The notes: generated from the letters alone by a model not told the origin. 64,000 bases of DNA from Methylobacterium sp. 77 (GCF_000372825.1 NZ_KB910516.1:528011-592010), one strand, 5' to 3'; numbered from the stretch's first letter, positions 1 through 9,829 are shown. Made by a program: numbers and translations.

Positions 1-701
1 ACCACAAGGACAGCGGATTATAGGAGAGCGGCCGGTAATCCGCGTTCAGGACGAGCGTTTGGAGATCCAGCATGGTGCTACTCTCTTGACGGGTCGACAG
101 GGGGACGACACGACGCGTCGGGATGCGGCGTCGTCCCCGGATGATGAAAGATCGGTGGTCCCGGAAGCTGTGTCTTCGGTGACGGCGCGCGGATGGAGCG
201 ACCGGAATGAGGTCGCCGAGGCAGCGCGCGATGCGAAGAATGCCGGTGCTCGGACGAGATCGACCGGCCTGGGCTTAGCCAAAAGCGGTCGCATCGGGCG
301 GGAACGCCCGGTTCGTGGCGAGGCACATCGACGTGGACGGCCAACGCCACCTCCTCGTGTCGATACGAAAAGGCCCTGTCCATCACCGCTTAGTCTAATA
401 TCAGCGTGACATGCTTGTGAAGGTTGTTCGGCGGATCCGCGACGTCGCGGCCCACAAACTTTCGTGCGGGTAGCGGCGATCGGAGCTCGGCGGCACCCTT
501 TCGCCCCATTGATAGGCCATCCGGCACCTCGATTTTCGACCCGATCCAGTGCGTGTGCGGCGCCTGCGGTTGCGATCCGATCATGGTACCCGGTTCAAGC
601 CGGCGACGTGATCCGGCCCCGATTGGCCTGCTTCGCGCAGGGAGGGTCTCGGCAATGCGCATCGGCGAATGCCATGCGGCGCTGCCTATGAAGGGAATGA
701 C
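1..701. other. Leading stretch with no supported gene
   Basis: I find no convincing coding region here. The open frames that cross it have no recognisable domain, no good ribosome binding site and a composition typical of GC-rich chance frames. The end of the stretch holds the leader of the MscS-type channel gene, with a purine-rich AAGGGA about 6 bases before its chosen ATG. A gene beginning left of the window could end here, but nothing in the sequence supports one. Confidence 0.5.
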
Positions 702-3404
702 ATGACACTGGGTTTCTCGAAGGGCAGAATGCGACATGCAGCGCTCCTTGCCGCGTGGATGGGTGCGTCCCTTCTGAACCCCATCATGGTGGTGGCTCAG
801 ACCGCGCCGGCCACTCCTGCTCAGACCGACCCGGCCAAGCCGGCGCCCGGCGGCGCGGCACCGCCCGCCGCGACGGCGCCGGCTCCGGTCGCAAAGCCGC
901 CAGCGCCGAAACCCGCGGTCTCCGAAGCGATCCAGAACGTCCGCAACCGGCTCGACGAGGCCAAGGCCAATCTCGACGAGCGCGAAAAGCTGCTCGCGGG
1001 TCGCAACGTCGATTCCGCCAACCTGCTCAAGGCGCGGGACGGGCTCGACGGTATCGCCGACCGTATCCGGCAGATCATCGACGCGACGACCCCGCGGCTC
1101 GACGCAGCCCGAGAGCGCCTGACGCAACTCGGTCCGAAGCCGAAGGAGGGCGAAGAAGGCGAGGACGTCGCCAAGGAACGGGCCGAGCGCGAGCACGCGG
1201 TGGCCGAGATCGACGAGACCCAGCGCCTGGCGAAATCGCTGCTGGTTCAAAGCGATCAGATCATCGACCAGATCACGAACAAGCGTCGTGCCGCCTTCAC
1301 CCGCGGCCTGTTCGAGCGCTCGTCGGCACTGGTAAGTCCCGACCTGTGGATGCGCATCGCCGACGACGTTCCGCGCGACGTCCGTGCCCTGCAGGCCGCC
1401 GTCAGCGACATCGCCGCACTGTTCACCCGAAACGGCTCGATCTGGAATCTTCTCCTGCTCGGCATCGCGCTGGGGATCTCGGTCGCGCTGTATTTCGGAC
1501 GCCGCAACATCGCCCCCCGCCTCGGGCGCCGCAGCCAGAGCGTGGTCGACCCGTCTCAGCGCATGAAGCTGATGGCCGCCTGGCGCGTCTTCCTCCTCGG
1601 CACGGTGCCGGCGGTGGTGGGAAGCTATGCCGTTTATTATGCCCTCGACGCCACGGACCTGCTGCCGCAGCGTCTCATGCCGGTCGCCGGCGCCATCCTC
1701 GCCGGCCTTGCCTTCATCGCCTTCGTCGAGGCCCTGTGCGATGCGCTGCTATCGCCCGAGAAGCCGTCCTGGCGTCCCGCTCCGGTGGGTGATTCCACAG
1801 CCTCCCGCCTCACCCGGCTCGCCGTGGGCATCGCCACGGTGATCACGGTGGTGAAATCCATCGAAGCGCTGAATTCCGGCATCTATGCCGCCCTGTCGAT
1901 CTCGATCGCCACCCGCGGCATCGGCGCGCTCGCGACCATCCTCATCCTCGCCATCGGCCTGCATCGCTTCGCCGACACGGCGGACAAGGAAGAGGCCTGT
2001 TTCGGCCCCTACGTGGCGCCGGAATCGACCACCACGATCGGCGGACCGGCCCGGCTCCTCGGATGGGCCGCCGTCATCGTCATCGGTGTCGCGCCGCTGA
2101 TCGGCTATGTCGCCTTTGCCGCCTTCCTCATCGACCAGCTGGTCTGGACGGCGTGCCTGATCGTGCTCCTCTACCTTCTCATCTCGAGCGCCGACACGTT
2201 CATCGGCGGCACGCTGAAGGACGAGACGCGCTTCGCCACCGCGCTCCAGGCCAATACCGGCCTGCGCAAGCGCTCGATCAACCAGATCGCCGTGCTCTCC
2301 ACCGGCATCGCCAGAGTGTTGCTGATCCTGGTGGCGGCCCTGCTGGCGCTGGCGCCCTGGGGTCTCGATTCCACCGACGTATTCACATCGGTGCGCAGCG
2401 CGTTCTTCGGCTTCAAGGTCGGAGACGTGACGATCTCGCTCTCCACCATCGCCTACGCGGTGGGACTTCTGGTCATCGGCGTCGTCATCACCCGCGCGGT
2501 GCAGCGCTGGCTGGAACAGACCTACCTGCCGGCCACCGATCTCGATGCGGGCCTGCGCAACTCCATCTCCACCATCACCGGCTATTGCGGCTTCCTCATC
2601 GCCCTCGCACTCGCCTTCTCCTATCTCGGCCTGAGCCTCGAAAAGCTGACCATCGTCGCCGGCGCGCTCTCCGTCGGTATCGGTTTCGGCCTGCAATCCA
2701 TCGTCAACAACTTCGTCTCCGGACTTCTGCTGCTCTGGGAGCGTCCGATCCGCGTCGGCGATCAGGTGCTCATCGGCGACAGCGAGGGCATCGTGAAGCG
2801 CATCTCGGTACGCTCCACCGAGATCCAGACCTTCGACCGTTCGGCGGTGATCGTTCCGAACTCAAACCTGATCTCCGGCATCGTGAAGAACCGGGTCAGG
2901 GGCGACCGCACCGGCCGGGTCACCATCACCGTCAACGTCCTGCGCAACCAGGATCCGGTGCGTGCGGCCGAGATGCTGGTCGCCTGCGCCGCGGCTCATC
3001 CGGACGTGCTGAAGGAGCCGGCGCCGCGGGTCGTGTTCCGCAAGATCGGCGATCCCTTCCTCGAATTCGAGCTGATCGCGATGATCGTCGACGTCAGCAT
3101 GGGGCTCAAGGTCACGAGCGACCTGAACTTTTCGGTGTTTCAAGCCTTGTCCGGCGCAGGGTTCATTCCGGCTCTCGGGCCCGGATCGAGCGTCGTCACC
3201 GTCCAGGGCCTGGAGCCGGTCCAGAATGCACTCGGCCAGATTGCCGGCGCCTTCGCACAGACCCGGAACCAGGATCGTCCGGTGCAAGGCGCGGTTGTCG
3301 AAGACGGGGAAGGTGCCCCTTCCGCGAACGAGGAGGCCGAGCCGATCCGATCGGCAACGCCTCGTGAACCGAACCGGCGTAGGAGCCCTGCGGAGGTGTC
3401 GTAG
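702..3404 (+). CDS. MscS-family mechanosensitive channel with N-terminal DUF3772 domain
   Basis: A large inner-membrane channel of the MscS family, expected to open under membrane tension and release solutes after osmotic downshock. The chosen ATG gives 900 residues and has GAAGGGA just upstream; an in-frame ATG at 669 has no such site. The N-terminus is a signal sequence, followed by a Pro/Ala-rich linker and a coiled periplasmic DUF3772-like region (about residues 70-240). Many transmembrane helices follow to about residue 650. The MscS pore helix and beta domain then appear, with the motif GLQSIVNNFVSGLLLLWERP and later VPNSNLISG. The tail is charged and disordered. Length and order resemble the YbiO/MscK-like large channels rather than the short MscS. 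The next gene starts 36 bases downstream and may be co-transcribed. The family is secure; the gating specificity is not known. Confidence 0.9.
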   Translation: MTLGFSKGRMRHAALLAAWMGASLLNPIMVVAQTAPATPAQTDPAKPAPGGAAPPAATAPAPVAKPPAPKPAVSEAIQNVRNRLDEAKANLDEREKLLAGRNVDSANLLKARDGLDGIADRIRQIIDATTPRLDAARERLTQLGPKPKEGEEGEDVAKERAEREHAVAEIDETQRLAKSLLVQSDQIIDQITNKRRAAFTRGLFERSSALVSPDLWMRIADDVPRDVRALQAAVSDIAALFTRNGSIWNLLLLGIALGISVALYFGRRNIAPRLGRRSQSVVDPSQRMKLMAAWRVFLLGTVPAVVGSYAVYYALDATDLLPQRLMPVAGAILAGLAFIAFVEALCDALLSPEKPSWRPAPVGDSTASRLTRLAVGIATVITVVKSIEALNSGIYAALSISIATRGIGALATILILAIGLHRFADTADKEEACFGPYVAPESTTTIGGPARLLGWAAVIVIGVAPLIGYVAFAAFLIDQLVWTACLIVLLYLLISSADTFIGGTLKDETRFATALQANTGLRKRSINQIAVLSTGIARVLLILVAALLALAPWGLDSTDVFTSVRSAFFGFKVGDVTISLSTIAYAVGLLVIGVVITRAVQRWLEQTYLPATDLDAGLRNSISTITGYCGFLIALALAFSYLGLSLEKLTIVAGALSVGIGFGLQSIVNNFVSGLLLLWERPIRVGDQVLIGDSEGIVKRISVRSTEIQTFDRSAVIVPNSNLISGIVKNRVRGDRTGRVTITVNVLRNQDPVRAAEMLVACAAAHPDVLKEPAPRVVFRKIGDPFLEFELIAMIVDVSMGLKVTSDLNFSVFQALSGAGFIPALGPGSSVVTVQGLEPVQNALGQIAGAFAQTRNQDRPVQGAVVEDGEGAPSANEEAEPIRSATPREPNRRRSPAEVS

Positions 3405-3440
3405 ACCGGCACGATGAACGAAGAGCGCGAGGCGGCAACG

Positions 3441-3935
3441 ATGACGGTGGGATTTCGGGCGATCGGGCTCGCTCTTCTGAGTGGGGCGCTGCTGTCCGGC
3501 TGTGCCACCGATGCGCCGACGACGGGGACGCTCCCCATGTACTGGCCGATGACGACCGCCGGCGCACTGGTCGATTCGGCCACCGCGCGCGACATGATCT
3601 CGGCCTATCGTGCGCGGACCGGCGGAGCGGCGCTGCGGATCGATCCCGAATTGCAGCGCCTCGCCGAAGCCGAGGCCGCCGCGATGGCTGCCGCCGACAA
3701 GCCGAGCCAGGCCCAGACGGTGAAGGTCGCGGTCCAGCGCCTCGGCTATGCCGGTGCACAGGCCAACCTCTCGGCCGGCTACCACACCTTCGCGGAAGCC
3801 TTCTCGGGCTGGCGCGACAGCCCGGCCCACAATGCCGTCATGCTCACCCCTGGCGCCACCCGGATGGGCATCGCCACGGCCTACGCACCGAACTCGAAAT
3901 ACAAGGTGTATTGGGCTCTGCTCGTCGCCGAGTGA
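3441..3935 (+). CDS. CAP/SCP-domain lipoprotein
   Basis: A 164-residue putative lipoprotein. The start at 3441 is preferred over the ATG at 3414 because it gives a compact signal peptide ending in the lipobox LSGC and has GAGG upstream. The mature part resembles the CAP (SCP/PR-1) fold: an early segment with SAYRARTGG, the central NLSAGYHTFAEAFSGWRDSPAHNAVML resemblance split over residues of about 110-140 (the SPAHNAVM part is the clearest), and a final strand ending in KYKVYWALLVAE. Bacterial CAP proteins are mostly of unknown function. The gene follows the MscS-type channel closely and converges on motB with only 7 bases between them, with no terminator visible. The family call is good; the role is unknown. 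Confidence 0.75.
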   Translation: MTVGFRAIGLALLSGALLSGCATDAPTTGTLPMYWPMTTAGALVDSATARDMISAYRARTGGAALRIDPELQRLAEAEAAAMAAADKPSQAQTVKVAVQRLGYAGAQANLSAGYHTFAEAFSGWRDSPAHNAVMLTPGATRMGIATAYAPNSKYKVYWALLVAE

Positions 3936-3942
3936 GCCGGCC

Positions 3943-4773
3943 TCAGGGAAGCTTCATCGAGCGCGGTGTCGGGGCCTGTTCGTTCATCAGCGTCACCGTC
4001 ACCCGCCGGTTCGACGACAGGTAGGGGTTGTCGGGGAACATCGGCTCCGTATCCGCCTTGCCCGAAACGGAGGCGAAGCGGTCGTCGGGCACGCCAGCGC
4101 TGGCAAGGATCTCACGAACGCTGATCGCGCGGTTGGCGGAGAGTTCCCAGGGCGGGGCAGGGGGCCGCGCTCCGGGCCTGTCAGTCGCGGTGTAGCCGGT
4201 CACCGCAATCCGGTTTGGCATCTTGCGGATGACGGGAGCGAGCTTCTCGAGCAGGCGCCGGGTGCGGTCGTTCGGGCGGCTCGATCCATCCGGGAACATC
4301 GTGCTGCCGTCCTGGTCGATCAGCGAGACGTCGACGCCCTTCTGTGTCGGCGAGACGATGATGTTCTTCGACAGTTCCGCGATCTCGGGCATGTCCTGCA
4401 TCGCCTGGCGCAGGCTCGCGGCGGCGAGGCCGAAGGCGTCGGGGTAACCGCTGTCGGGATTCCCGTCATCCGACGTCGCTTCGGGATTGGGCGGGTTCGG
4501 CCGGTCGGTGGCCTGCTCCGGCGGGATGTCGCGCCGGTTCTTGATGTGGCCCGGAGCCGGGAGGCCGTCCTTCTCGATGATACCGGAGAAACGCGATTCC
4601 CTGTTGACGCCGAAAGCGTCGCGCATGGAACCGGCCACCGCCTGCATCTTCTTCTGATCCTGGGTGGAATAGGCCGCGATCATCACGAAGAAGCTCATGA
4701 GCAGGGCCATGAGATCGGCAAAGGTCACGAACCAGCCGTGACCGCCATGGCCTCCACGCTTCTTCCTGGCCAC
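3943..4773 (-). CDS. motB: MotB-type flagellar stator protein
   Basis: This 276-residue protein is the peptidoglycan-anchored half of the flagellar stator. A short Lys/Gly/His-rich cytoplasmic start leads into one transmembrane helix with the motif FVTFADLMALLMSFFVM; Asp20 in it is the expected ion-binding residue. The C-terminal OmpA-like domain (about 150-270) has the pattern TGYTATD, LSANRAISV and SSNRRVTV typical of peptidoglycan binding. It lies downstream of motA on the same strand with a gap of 19 bases, so the two form a pair. No other flagellar genes are in the window, which is common for stator pairs. Confidence in the family is high; whether it serves a flagellar motor or another motor is inferred. 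Confidence 0.9.
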   Translation of the reverse strand: MARKKRGGHGGHGWFVTFADLMALLMSFFVMIAAYSTQDQKKMQAVAGSMRDAFGVNRESRFSGIIEKDGLPAPGHIKNRRDIPPEQATDRPNPPNPEATSDDGNPDSGYPDAFGLAAASLRQAMQDMPEIAELSKNIIVSPTQKGVDVSLIDQDGSTMFPDGSSRPNDRTRRLLEKLAPVIRKMPNRIAVTGYTATDRPGARPPAPPWELSANRAISVREILASAGVPDDRFASVSGKADTEPMFPDNPYLSSNRRVTVTLMNEQAPTPRSMKLP

Positions 4774-4792
4774 GGTCCGTACCTCCCGCCCG

Positions 4793-5566
4793 TCAGGCCG
4801 CTTCCGCCGCGAGCTCGTCGCGATGGTTGTGCGGCAGGTAGGCGATCAGCATCTCGCGCACGAGCGACGAGCTCTTGGAATCGCGGATGAGGAGAATGCC
4901 GTCGATGATGAGCGAGCGCGAGACGTCCTCCTCCTCGAGCTTCACGTGAAGCTTGTCGGCCAGGGGCAGGGCGATCATGTTGGAGATCAAAGCGCCATAG
5001 AGGGTCGCGAGCAGCGCGGTCGCCATGGCGGGGCCGAGCTTCGAGGGATCCGACATGTTGGCGAACATGGTCACCATGCCGAGGATGGTGCCGATCATGC
5101 CCCAGGCCGGAGCGCAGTCTCCGAAGGCGCGATAGATCTTCGAGCCCTCGTCGAGATGCATCAGGAAGTTGTCGCGGTCGCGCTCCATCGTGTCGCGGAT
5201 GAATTCGCGATCGTAGCCGTCGGCGATGTATCGTGCGCCCTGAGCCAGGAACGGGTCGGAAATCTCCATGCTCTCCAGCGCCATCGGGCCGGATTTGCGC
5301 ACCACGTCGGCGATCTTGGTGATTTCCTCGATGAGTTCGCGCGGCCGGATCGCCCTCATGGTGAAGGCGTAGCGCATGCCCATGGGCAGACCGTGCATCA
5401 TGGTGGCGAACGGAAAGCGGATCATCGTCGCCGCGGTCGAGCCGCCGAAGATGACGATGACCGCGTGCTTGTCGAAGAAGGCGGCGAAGTTGCCGCCGTC
5501 GATCATGATCAGCGTGAAGACGACGCCGAAGCCGCCGACGAGCCCGATACCGGTTGCGAGATCCAT
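4793..5566 (-). CDS. motA: MotA/PomA-type stator channel protein
   Basis: The 257-residue ion channel subunit of the stator. It has two hydrophobic segments near the N-terminus, the long cytoplasmic loop with alternating charges (EITKIADVVRKSGPMALES), and the C-terminal helix pair with PAWGMIGTILGMV and LLATLYGALISNMIALPLA, which are MotA/TolQ/ExbB family hallmarks. The length near 255 is closer to PomA-like stators than to the longer E. coli MotA. It stands first in a two-gene unit with motB. It is divergent from the ndvA-like exporter, with 276 bases between the two starts. Whether protons or sodium drive it cannot be told from the sequence by eye. Confidence 0.9.
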   Translation of the reverse strand: MDLATGIGLVGGFGVVFTLIMIDGGNFAAFFDKHAVIVIFGGSTAATMIRFPFATMMHGLPMGMRYAFTMRAIRPRELIEEITKIADVVRKSGPMALESMEISDPFLAQGARYIADGYDREFIRDTMERDRDNFLMHLDEGSKIYRAFGDCAPAWGMIGTILGMVTMFANMSDPSKLGPAMATALLATLYGALISNMIALPLADKLHVKLEEEDVSRSLIIDGILLIRDSKSSSLVREMLIAYLPHNHRDELAAEAA

Positions 5567-5842
5567 GGTGAACCCTGGTCAGCCTCCCGGCACCACGGAA
5601 TCGGCCCGTGCGGAAAGCGACCCGTCCAGCCTTAGGCAGACGCGCTAAACGAACCGTAAAGGATAACGCCCCGCCCGGCTCATTCCTGTCATTCGCCGTT
5701 CAGGGTGGCTTTGCAATAAGCCGATCACGCCAAAGGATTTCTGGATTCCCGCGAATGGGAGCCGGGTCCGAGGCGAAGGGTCTAGGGCGAAGGTTCCGGC
5801 AAAAGGAACCGCGCCGGGGTTGGCATCGGAGCATACGTCATT

Positions 5843-7624
5843 ATGCCGTTGGTTCGTCTCTATGCGCGCGTCATGGGTCTTCTGGGTGCCGATCGGCGTC
5901 TGGCGGTACTGCTCGCTCTCGCCAATGTGGCGCTTGCGGTCGCAGCTTTCGCCGAGCCGCTCCTCATGGGCCGCATCATCGATCAGTTGACGCACCTCAA
6001 CAGCAACGGCAACGCCTTCTCGACGCTGGCGCCGCTCATCGGCGCATGGGTCGCCTTCGGTCTGTTCACGATCGCCGCCGGTGTCACCATCGCGCTGCAT
6101 GCCGATCGGCTGGCCCATCGCAACCGCCTCACCTCCATGGCGAACTACTTCGAGCACGTTCTCGAATTGCCCCTGGCGTTCCATTCGTCGAACCATTCCG
6201 GCCGCGTTCTCAAGGCGATGCTGGAAGGCTCGAACGGCATGTTCTGGCTCTGGCTGGGCTTCTTCCGCGATCATTTCGTCGCCGTCGTCTCGCTGGCCGT
6301 GCTCCTGCCGATGACCCTGTTCGTGAACTGGCAGCTCGGCTCGATCCTCGTCGTGCTGGTGACGATGTTCACCGCGCTCACCACCTTCGTCATGCGCCGC
6401 ACCGAGATGCTGCAGGGTCGGGTCGAGGCCTATCAGTCCGGTCTCGCCGCCCACGCTTCGGACGCTCTCGGCAACGTCGCGGTCATCCAATCCTTCACCC
6501 GCGCCAAGGCGGAGAAGGAAGCGATGCACGGCATCATCCGCAACCTGCTCGCAGCCCAGATCCCGGTCCTGTCGTGGTGGGCGCTCGCCAACGTCGCGAC
6601 CCGCGCCGCCGCGACCCTGACCATGACGGCGATCTTCATCACCGGCATCGCCCTGCATCAGCACGGCATGGCCTCGATCGGCGAAGTCGTGGCCTTCATG
6701 AGCCTCGCCACCATGCTCGTCGCCCGCCTCGATCAGGTTGCCACCTGCATCAACGGCCTGTTCCAGCAGATGCCCAAGATCGCCGAGTATTTCGAGATCC
6801 TCGACACCACCCCGGCCGTGCACGATCGTCCGGGCGCCAAGCAGGTTGCGCGTTTCGAGGGCGAGGTCTCGTTCGATCAGGTCGGCTTCTCCTACACCCC
6901 GCGCCGCAAGGCGGTGGAAAGCGTGTCCTTCACGGCGGAAGCCGGGCAGACCATCGCCCTCGTCGGCACCACAGGTTCGGGCAAGTCGACCACCCTGGGT
7001 CTGCTGCACCGTGCCTTCGACCCCGATACCGGCGCGATCCGCATCGACGGCACCGATATCCGTGACATCGGCCTCTCGTCGCTGCGCCACAACATCGGCG
7101 TGGTCTTTCAGGAGCCGATGCTGTTCGCCCGCTCGATCCGCGAGAATCTCCAGGTCGGTCGTCCCGACGCCACCGATGCCGAGATGCTCGACGCCCTCGA
7201 CCGTGCCCAGGCGACGGAGTTCATGGACCGCCAGTTCGACGGCCTCGACACGATCATCGGCGAGCGTGGCCGCTCGCTCTCCGGCGGCGAGCGCCAGCGC
7301 CTGTCGATCGCTCGCGCGCTGCTCAAGAACCCGCCGGTGCTGATCCTCGACGAGGCCACCTCGGCGCTGGACGCCACCACCGAGCGCAAGCTCCAGGGCG
7401 CACTGGAAGCCGTGATGGAAGGGCGCACGACCTTCGTCATCGCCCACCGTCTGGCGACGATCCGCAACGCCGACCGCATCCTCGTCTTCCACGAGGGCCG
7501 GATCGTCGAATCCGGAACCTTCGAGGAGCTGGTCGCCGAGAACGGTCGCTTCGCAGATCTCGCCCGGGCCCAGTTCATGGCAGGCGCGGAAGCATCGCCC
7601 CCCGATCTCGCACTGGCCGCCTGA
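5843..7624 (+). CDS. ndvA: ABC exporter, fused permease and ATPase, NdvA/ChvA-like
   Basis: A 593-residue half transporter. Residues of about 15-300 form a six-helix ABC exporter membrane domain. Residues of about 340-575 form the nucleotide-binding domain, with Walker A GTTGSGKS, Q-loop VVFQEPMLF, signature LSGGERQRLSIARALL, Walker B VLILDEATSALD and the switch histidine in VIAHRLATI. The conserved N-terminal stretch matches what is known of beta-(1,2)-glucan exporters NdvA/ChvA of rhizobia and Agrobacterium, which move cyclic glucan to the periplasm for osmotic adaptation. The enzyme making the glucan (NdvB/ChvB) is not in this window. It is transcribed alone, followed by a short palindromic block. 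The ABC exporter family is certain; the glucan substrate is inferred from overall similarity. Confidence 0.85.
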   Translation: MPLVRLYARVMGLLGADRRLAVLLALANVALAVAAFAEPLLMGRIIDQLTHLNSNGNAFSTLAPLIGAWVAFGLFTIAAGVTIALHADRLAHRNRLTSMANYFEHVLELPLAFHSSNHSGRVLKAMLEGSNGMFWLWLGFFRDHFVAVVSLAVLLPMTLFVNWQLGSILVVLVTMFTALTTFVMRRTEMLQGRVEAYQSGLAAHASDALGNVAVIQSFTRAKAEKEAMHGIIRNLLAAQIPVLSWWALANVATRAAATLTMTAIFITGIALHQHGMASIGEVVAFMSLATMLVARLDQVATCINGLFQQMPKIAEYFEILDTTPAVHDRPGAKQVARFEGEVSFDQVGFSYTPRRKAVESVSFTAEAGQTIALVGTTGSGKSTTLGLLHRAFDPDTGAIRIDGTDIRDIGLSSLRHNIGVVFQEPMLFARSIRENLQVGRPDATDAEMLDALDRAQATEFMDRQFDGLDTIIGERGRSLSGGERQRLSIARALLKNPPVLILDEATSALDATTERKLQGALEAVMEGRTTFVIAHRLATIRNADRILVFHEGRIVESGTFEELVAENGRFADLARAQFMAGAEASPPDLALAA

Positions 7625-7634
7625 TCGAGAGAAC

Positions 7635-7750
7635 CCCTCCTCCTTCACGGGGGAGGGATTCCGTTGAGAAGGCGAAGTCGCTCTTTCAGGATATGGCGTG
7701 CCCCTGGATTGGCGTGGCCGACCTTCCGCTTTCTCCCGCGAAGGGAGAGG
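7635..7750. repeat. Intergenic block bounded by two GC-rich hairpins
   Basis: The gap after the exporter starts with a hairpin at 7635-7657 (9-bp stem, 5-base loop TTCAC). It ends with another at 7732-7748 (TCTCCC-GCGAA-GGGAGA). Both arms use the CCCTCC/GGAGGG vocabulary found in the palindromic repeats at 26678-26810 and 35370-35499. It may be a diverged or different member of that repeat type. It could also act as a transcription terminator for the convergent genes. Confidence 0.45.
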
Positions 7751-7773
7751 TGAGAATGACAAAGCCGATCCGA

Positions 7774-8589
7774 TCAGGCGTCCGGCAACTCTTCCTCTGC
7801 CCAAACCCTGAATTTCGTCAGCACGTTCGAACCGAACGTGTGCGTCAACGGAACGTCCGCCGCATCGCGGCCGCGAGCGACGAGGACGCGGCCGCGGCGC
7901 GGGGCGTTGTTGCGCGGATCGAAGACGTGCCAGGCACCGCCAAGATAGACTTCGGTCCAGGCCGCGAAATCTCCCGGCGCATGGGGTTCGGGCTCGCCGA
8001 TGAAGCTGAGATAGCCGGTGCAGTAGCGCGTCGGCATGTTGAGGCCGCGGCAGAAGGCGACGAACAGATGGGCGAAGTCGCGGCAGACCCCACGCCCGAC
8101 GGCCAGGGCATCGGCGGCGGTCCGATCCACGTTGGAATAGCCGTAGCCGAAGCTGATATGGCCATGGACCCAGTCGCACACGGCTTGAGCGCGAGCCCAG
8201 CCCGGCGGGACGTCGCCGAACAGGCGCCACGCCTCATTGGAGAGCAGATCGGATTCGCAGTAGCGGCTCGCCACCAGGAAGGGCAGGGTCTCCAACGGCA
8301 GATCCTCGATCGCGTGCTGGATCGCGTCGGGGACCAGCGGATCGAGTTCGCCGTCATCGTCGAGCCACCCTTCGACCGAGAGCGTGACCGGACCGGCCGG
8401 CGCCACCAGGCGGCAGCAGCGATTGCCGAAATCGTCGATGAACAGTTCGTGCTCGGTCTCCGGCGAGACACTGAGCCGGTCCGGCTCGGACCGGTGGGCG
8501 AACCGGCTCGGATGCGCCGTCAATCGGGCGATCATCGGGGTCGGAAACGCGAAGTCGTAGCCCATCTCGCAACCGAACCTGATGCGCAT
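7774..8589 (-). CDS. Stand-alone transglutaminase-like protein
   Basis: A 271-residue cytoplasmic protein of the transglutaminase-like superfamily. The ATG at 8589 has AAAGGT at the right distance and starts the conserved MRIRFGCEMGYDF. An N-terminal beta domain precedes the papain-like core, with the nucleophile motif GVCRDFAHLFVAFCRG and the later segment DFAAWTEVYLGGAWHVFDPRNN. The usual histidine before the Trp of that segment is alanine here; the Asp of FDPRNN is kept. I recall that relatives in rhizobia share this change, so it is probably a subfamily trait and not a local mutation, but the catalytic mechanism is uncertain. It is a third copy in the window beside the two transglutaminases of the 44-51 kb operon. 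Confidence 0.8.
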   Translation of the reverse strand: MRIRFGCEMGYDFAFPTPMIARLTAHPSRFAHRSEPDRLSVSPETEHELFIDDFGNRCCRLVAPAGPVTLSVEGWLDDDGELDPLVPDAIQHAIEDLPLETLPFLVASRYCESDLLSNEAWRLFGDVPPGWARAQAVCDWVHGHISFGYGYSNVDRTAADALAVGRGVCRDFAHLFVAFCRGLNMPTRYCTGYLSFIGEPEPHAPGDFAAWTEVYLGGAWHVFDPRNNAPRRGRVLVARGRDAADVPLTHTFGSNVLTKFRVWAEEELPDA

Positions 8590-8727
8590 TACCTTTGAAC
8601 CTCCGGCCGACTCTCGCGCCAGCCCCGGCGCCCTAATGCCCGCGCGAGACCGTTCGGCATAGGCCGCCAAGGTCACAGGTGGATGTCGGCAAGCAGGATT
8701 TTGGCGAGCAGTCTGCGGCACGATGCT

Positions 8728-9612
8728 TCAGTTCCGGCGCGCCTCGGCCTGCCTCGCCAACATCCGAGCCTCGAGCCGCTGGCGCCGTGCTGCAATGACG
8801 GTGCCATTGACCTCGCCACCGAACAGGAACATCGCGGCGAGCCAGTAGAGGAAGACCAGGAACACCATCGCGGTCGCTAGGCCGCCGTAGGTGGATGCGT
8901 AGGCGTTGGAGAACCGGTCCAGGTAGAAACCGAATCCGAGGCCGGCGAGGAACCACAGCACCAGCGTCACCGCGACGCCGGGCAGCACCGACAGGATCGC
9001 GCGGCGTCCCGCCGCCACGAATTTGTGGGCGATGACGAGCACCGCCGCGAGAAGGAACGCGGTGATGCCGATGCGGCCGATGGCGACGGTGAGGCTCAGC
9101 GGTTCGAGCCCGGGGGCCACGTCGATGACCCGGCGCCAGATCAACGGACCCAGGACCACGAGGAGCGCGAAGGCGAGCATGGCGAAGGCGCCGCAGATGA
9201 CGTAGCCGATGGATTCGAGCCGGGTGAGCCACCAGGGCCTGATCTCGCGCAGGCCATAGGCGCGGTTGAGCCCGACCCTCAGGCTCTCGACACCCGAGGA
9301 GGAGAAGTAGAGCGCGAGCACGGCGCCGATCGTGAGCACCCCGCCGCGCTGCTCGGTGAGCACCCGGTGGACCTCGCCGGCGATGGGCTTCGCCACCTCG
9401 CGCGGCCATGCCTCGAAGATCAGGACGCCGGCCTCGTCGGCCAGCGACTTGGTTCCGAACAGGCCGGCCAGCGCCGCGACCAGGATCAGGAACGGGAACA
9501 GCGAGGTCAGGATCGAGAGAGCGATATGGCTCGCAATGGCCCAACCGTCATGGGCGACGAAACGCTGGGCGGCGATGCTGGCGACGTTGGCGCTTTTGCG
9601 GAGACGGCTCAC
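8728..9612 (-). CDS. YihY/virulence factor BrkB-family membrane protein
   Basis: A 294-residue integral membrane protein with about six transmembrane helices. The family pattern is visible: an N-terminal amphipathic part, the helix starting IALSILTSLFPFLILV, the linker SSSGVESLRVGLNRAYG, and the last helices with ASTYGGLATAMVFLVFLYWLAA split over about residues 240-265, then FLFGGEVN. Members were once thought to be ribonuclease BN, which was a misassignment; the true function (possibly transport) is unsettled. It is transcribed upstream of the transglutaminase-like gene on the same strand with 138 bases between them. No clear operon link. Confidence 0.85.
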   Translation of the reverse strand: MSRLRKSANVASIAAQRFVAHDGWAIASHIALSILTSLFPFLILVAALAGLFGTKSLADEAGVLIFEAWPREVAKPIAGEVHRVLTEQRGGVLTIGAVLALYFSSSGVESLRVGLNRAYGLREIRPWWLTRLESIGYVICGAFAMLAFALLVVLGPLIWRRVIDVAPGLEPLSLTVAIGRIGITAFLLAAVLVIAHKFVAAGRRAILSVLPGVAVTLVLWFLAGLGFGFYLDRFSNAYASTYGGLATAMVFLVFLYWLAAMFLFGGEVNGTVIAARRQRLEARMLARQAEARRN

Positions 9613-9829
9613 GGCGGCTGGGGCACTTCTCGTATGTGGTGTCTCGACGATCCCGTCTGTCTAAACGCGAGGCCGGGTAGCGGCGCAATGCGCAGGTCGA
9701 CATCGTGTCGATGCATCGCCGCCTGCCATCGGTGCAGCTTGTGTTCGGCGGTTCGGTGTGGTGCCTGCGCCACCATCATCTCAGCCGATCCGCTGACTTT
9801 CTCAACCTCGCACCATTCAGCTTTCCACC

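Noticed and set aside
5645..8230. Long minus-strand open frame across the ndvA-like exporter
   Set aside because: It covers an intact ABC exporter in antisense and a gap. Composition is that of a chance frame.
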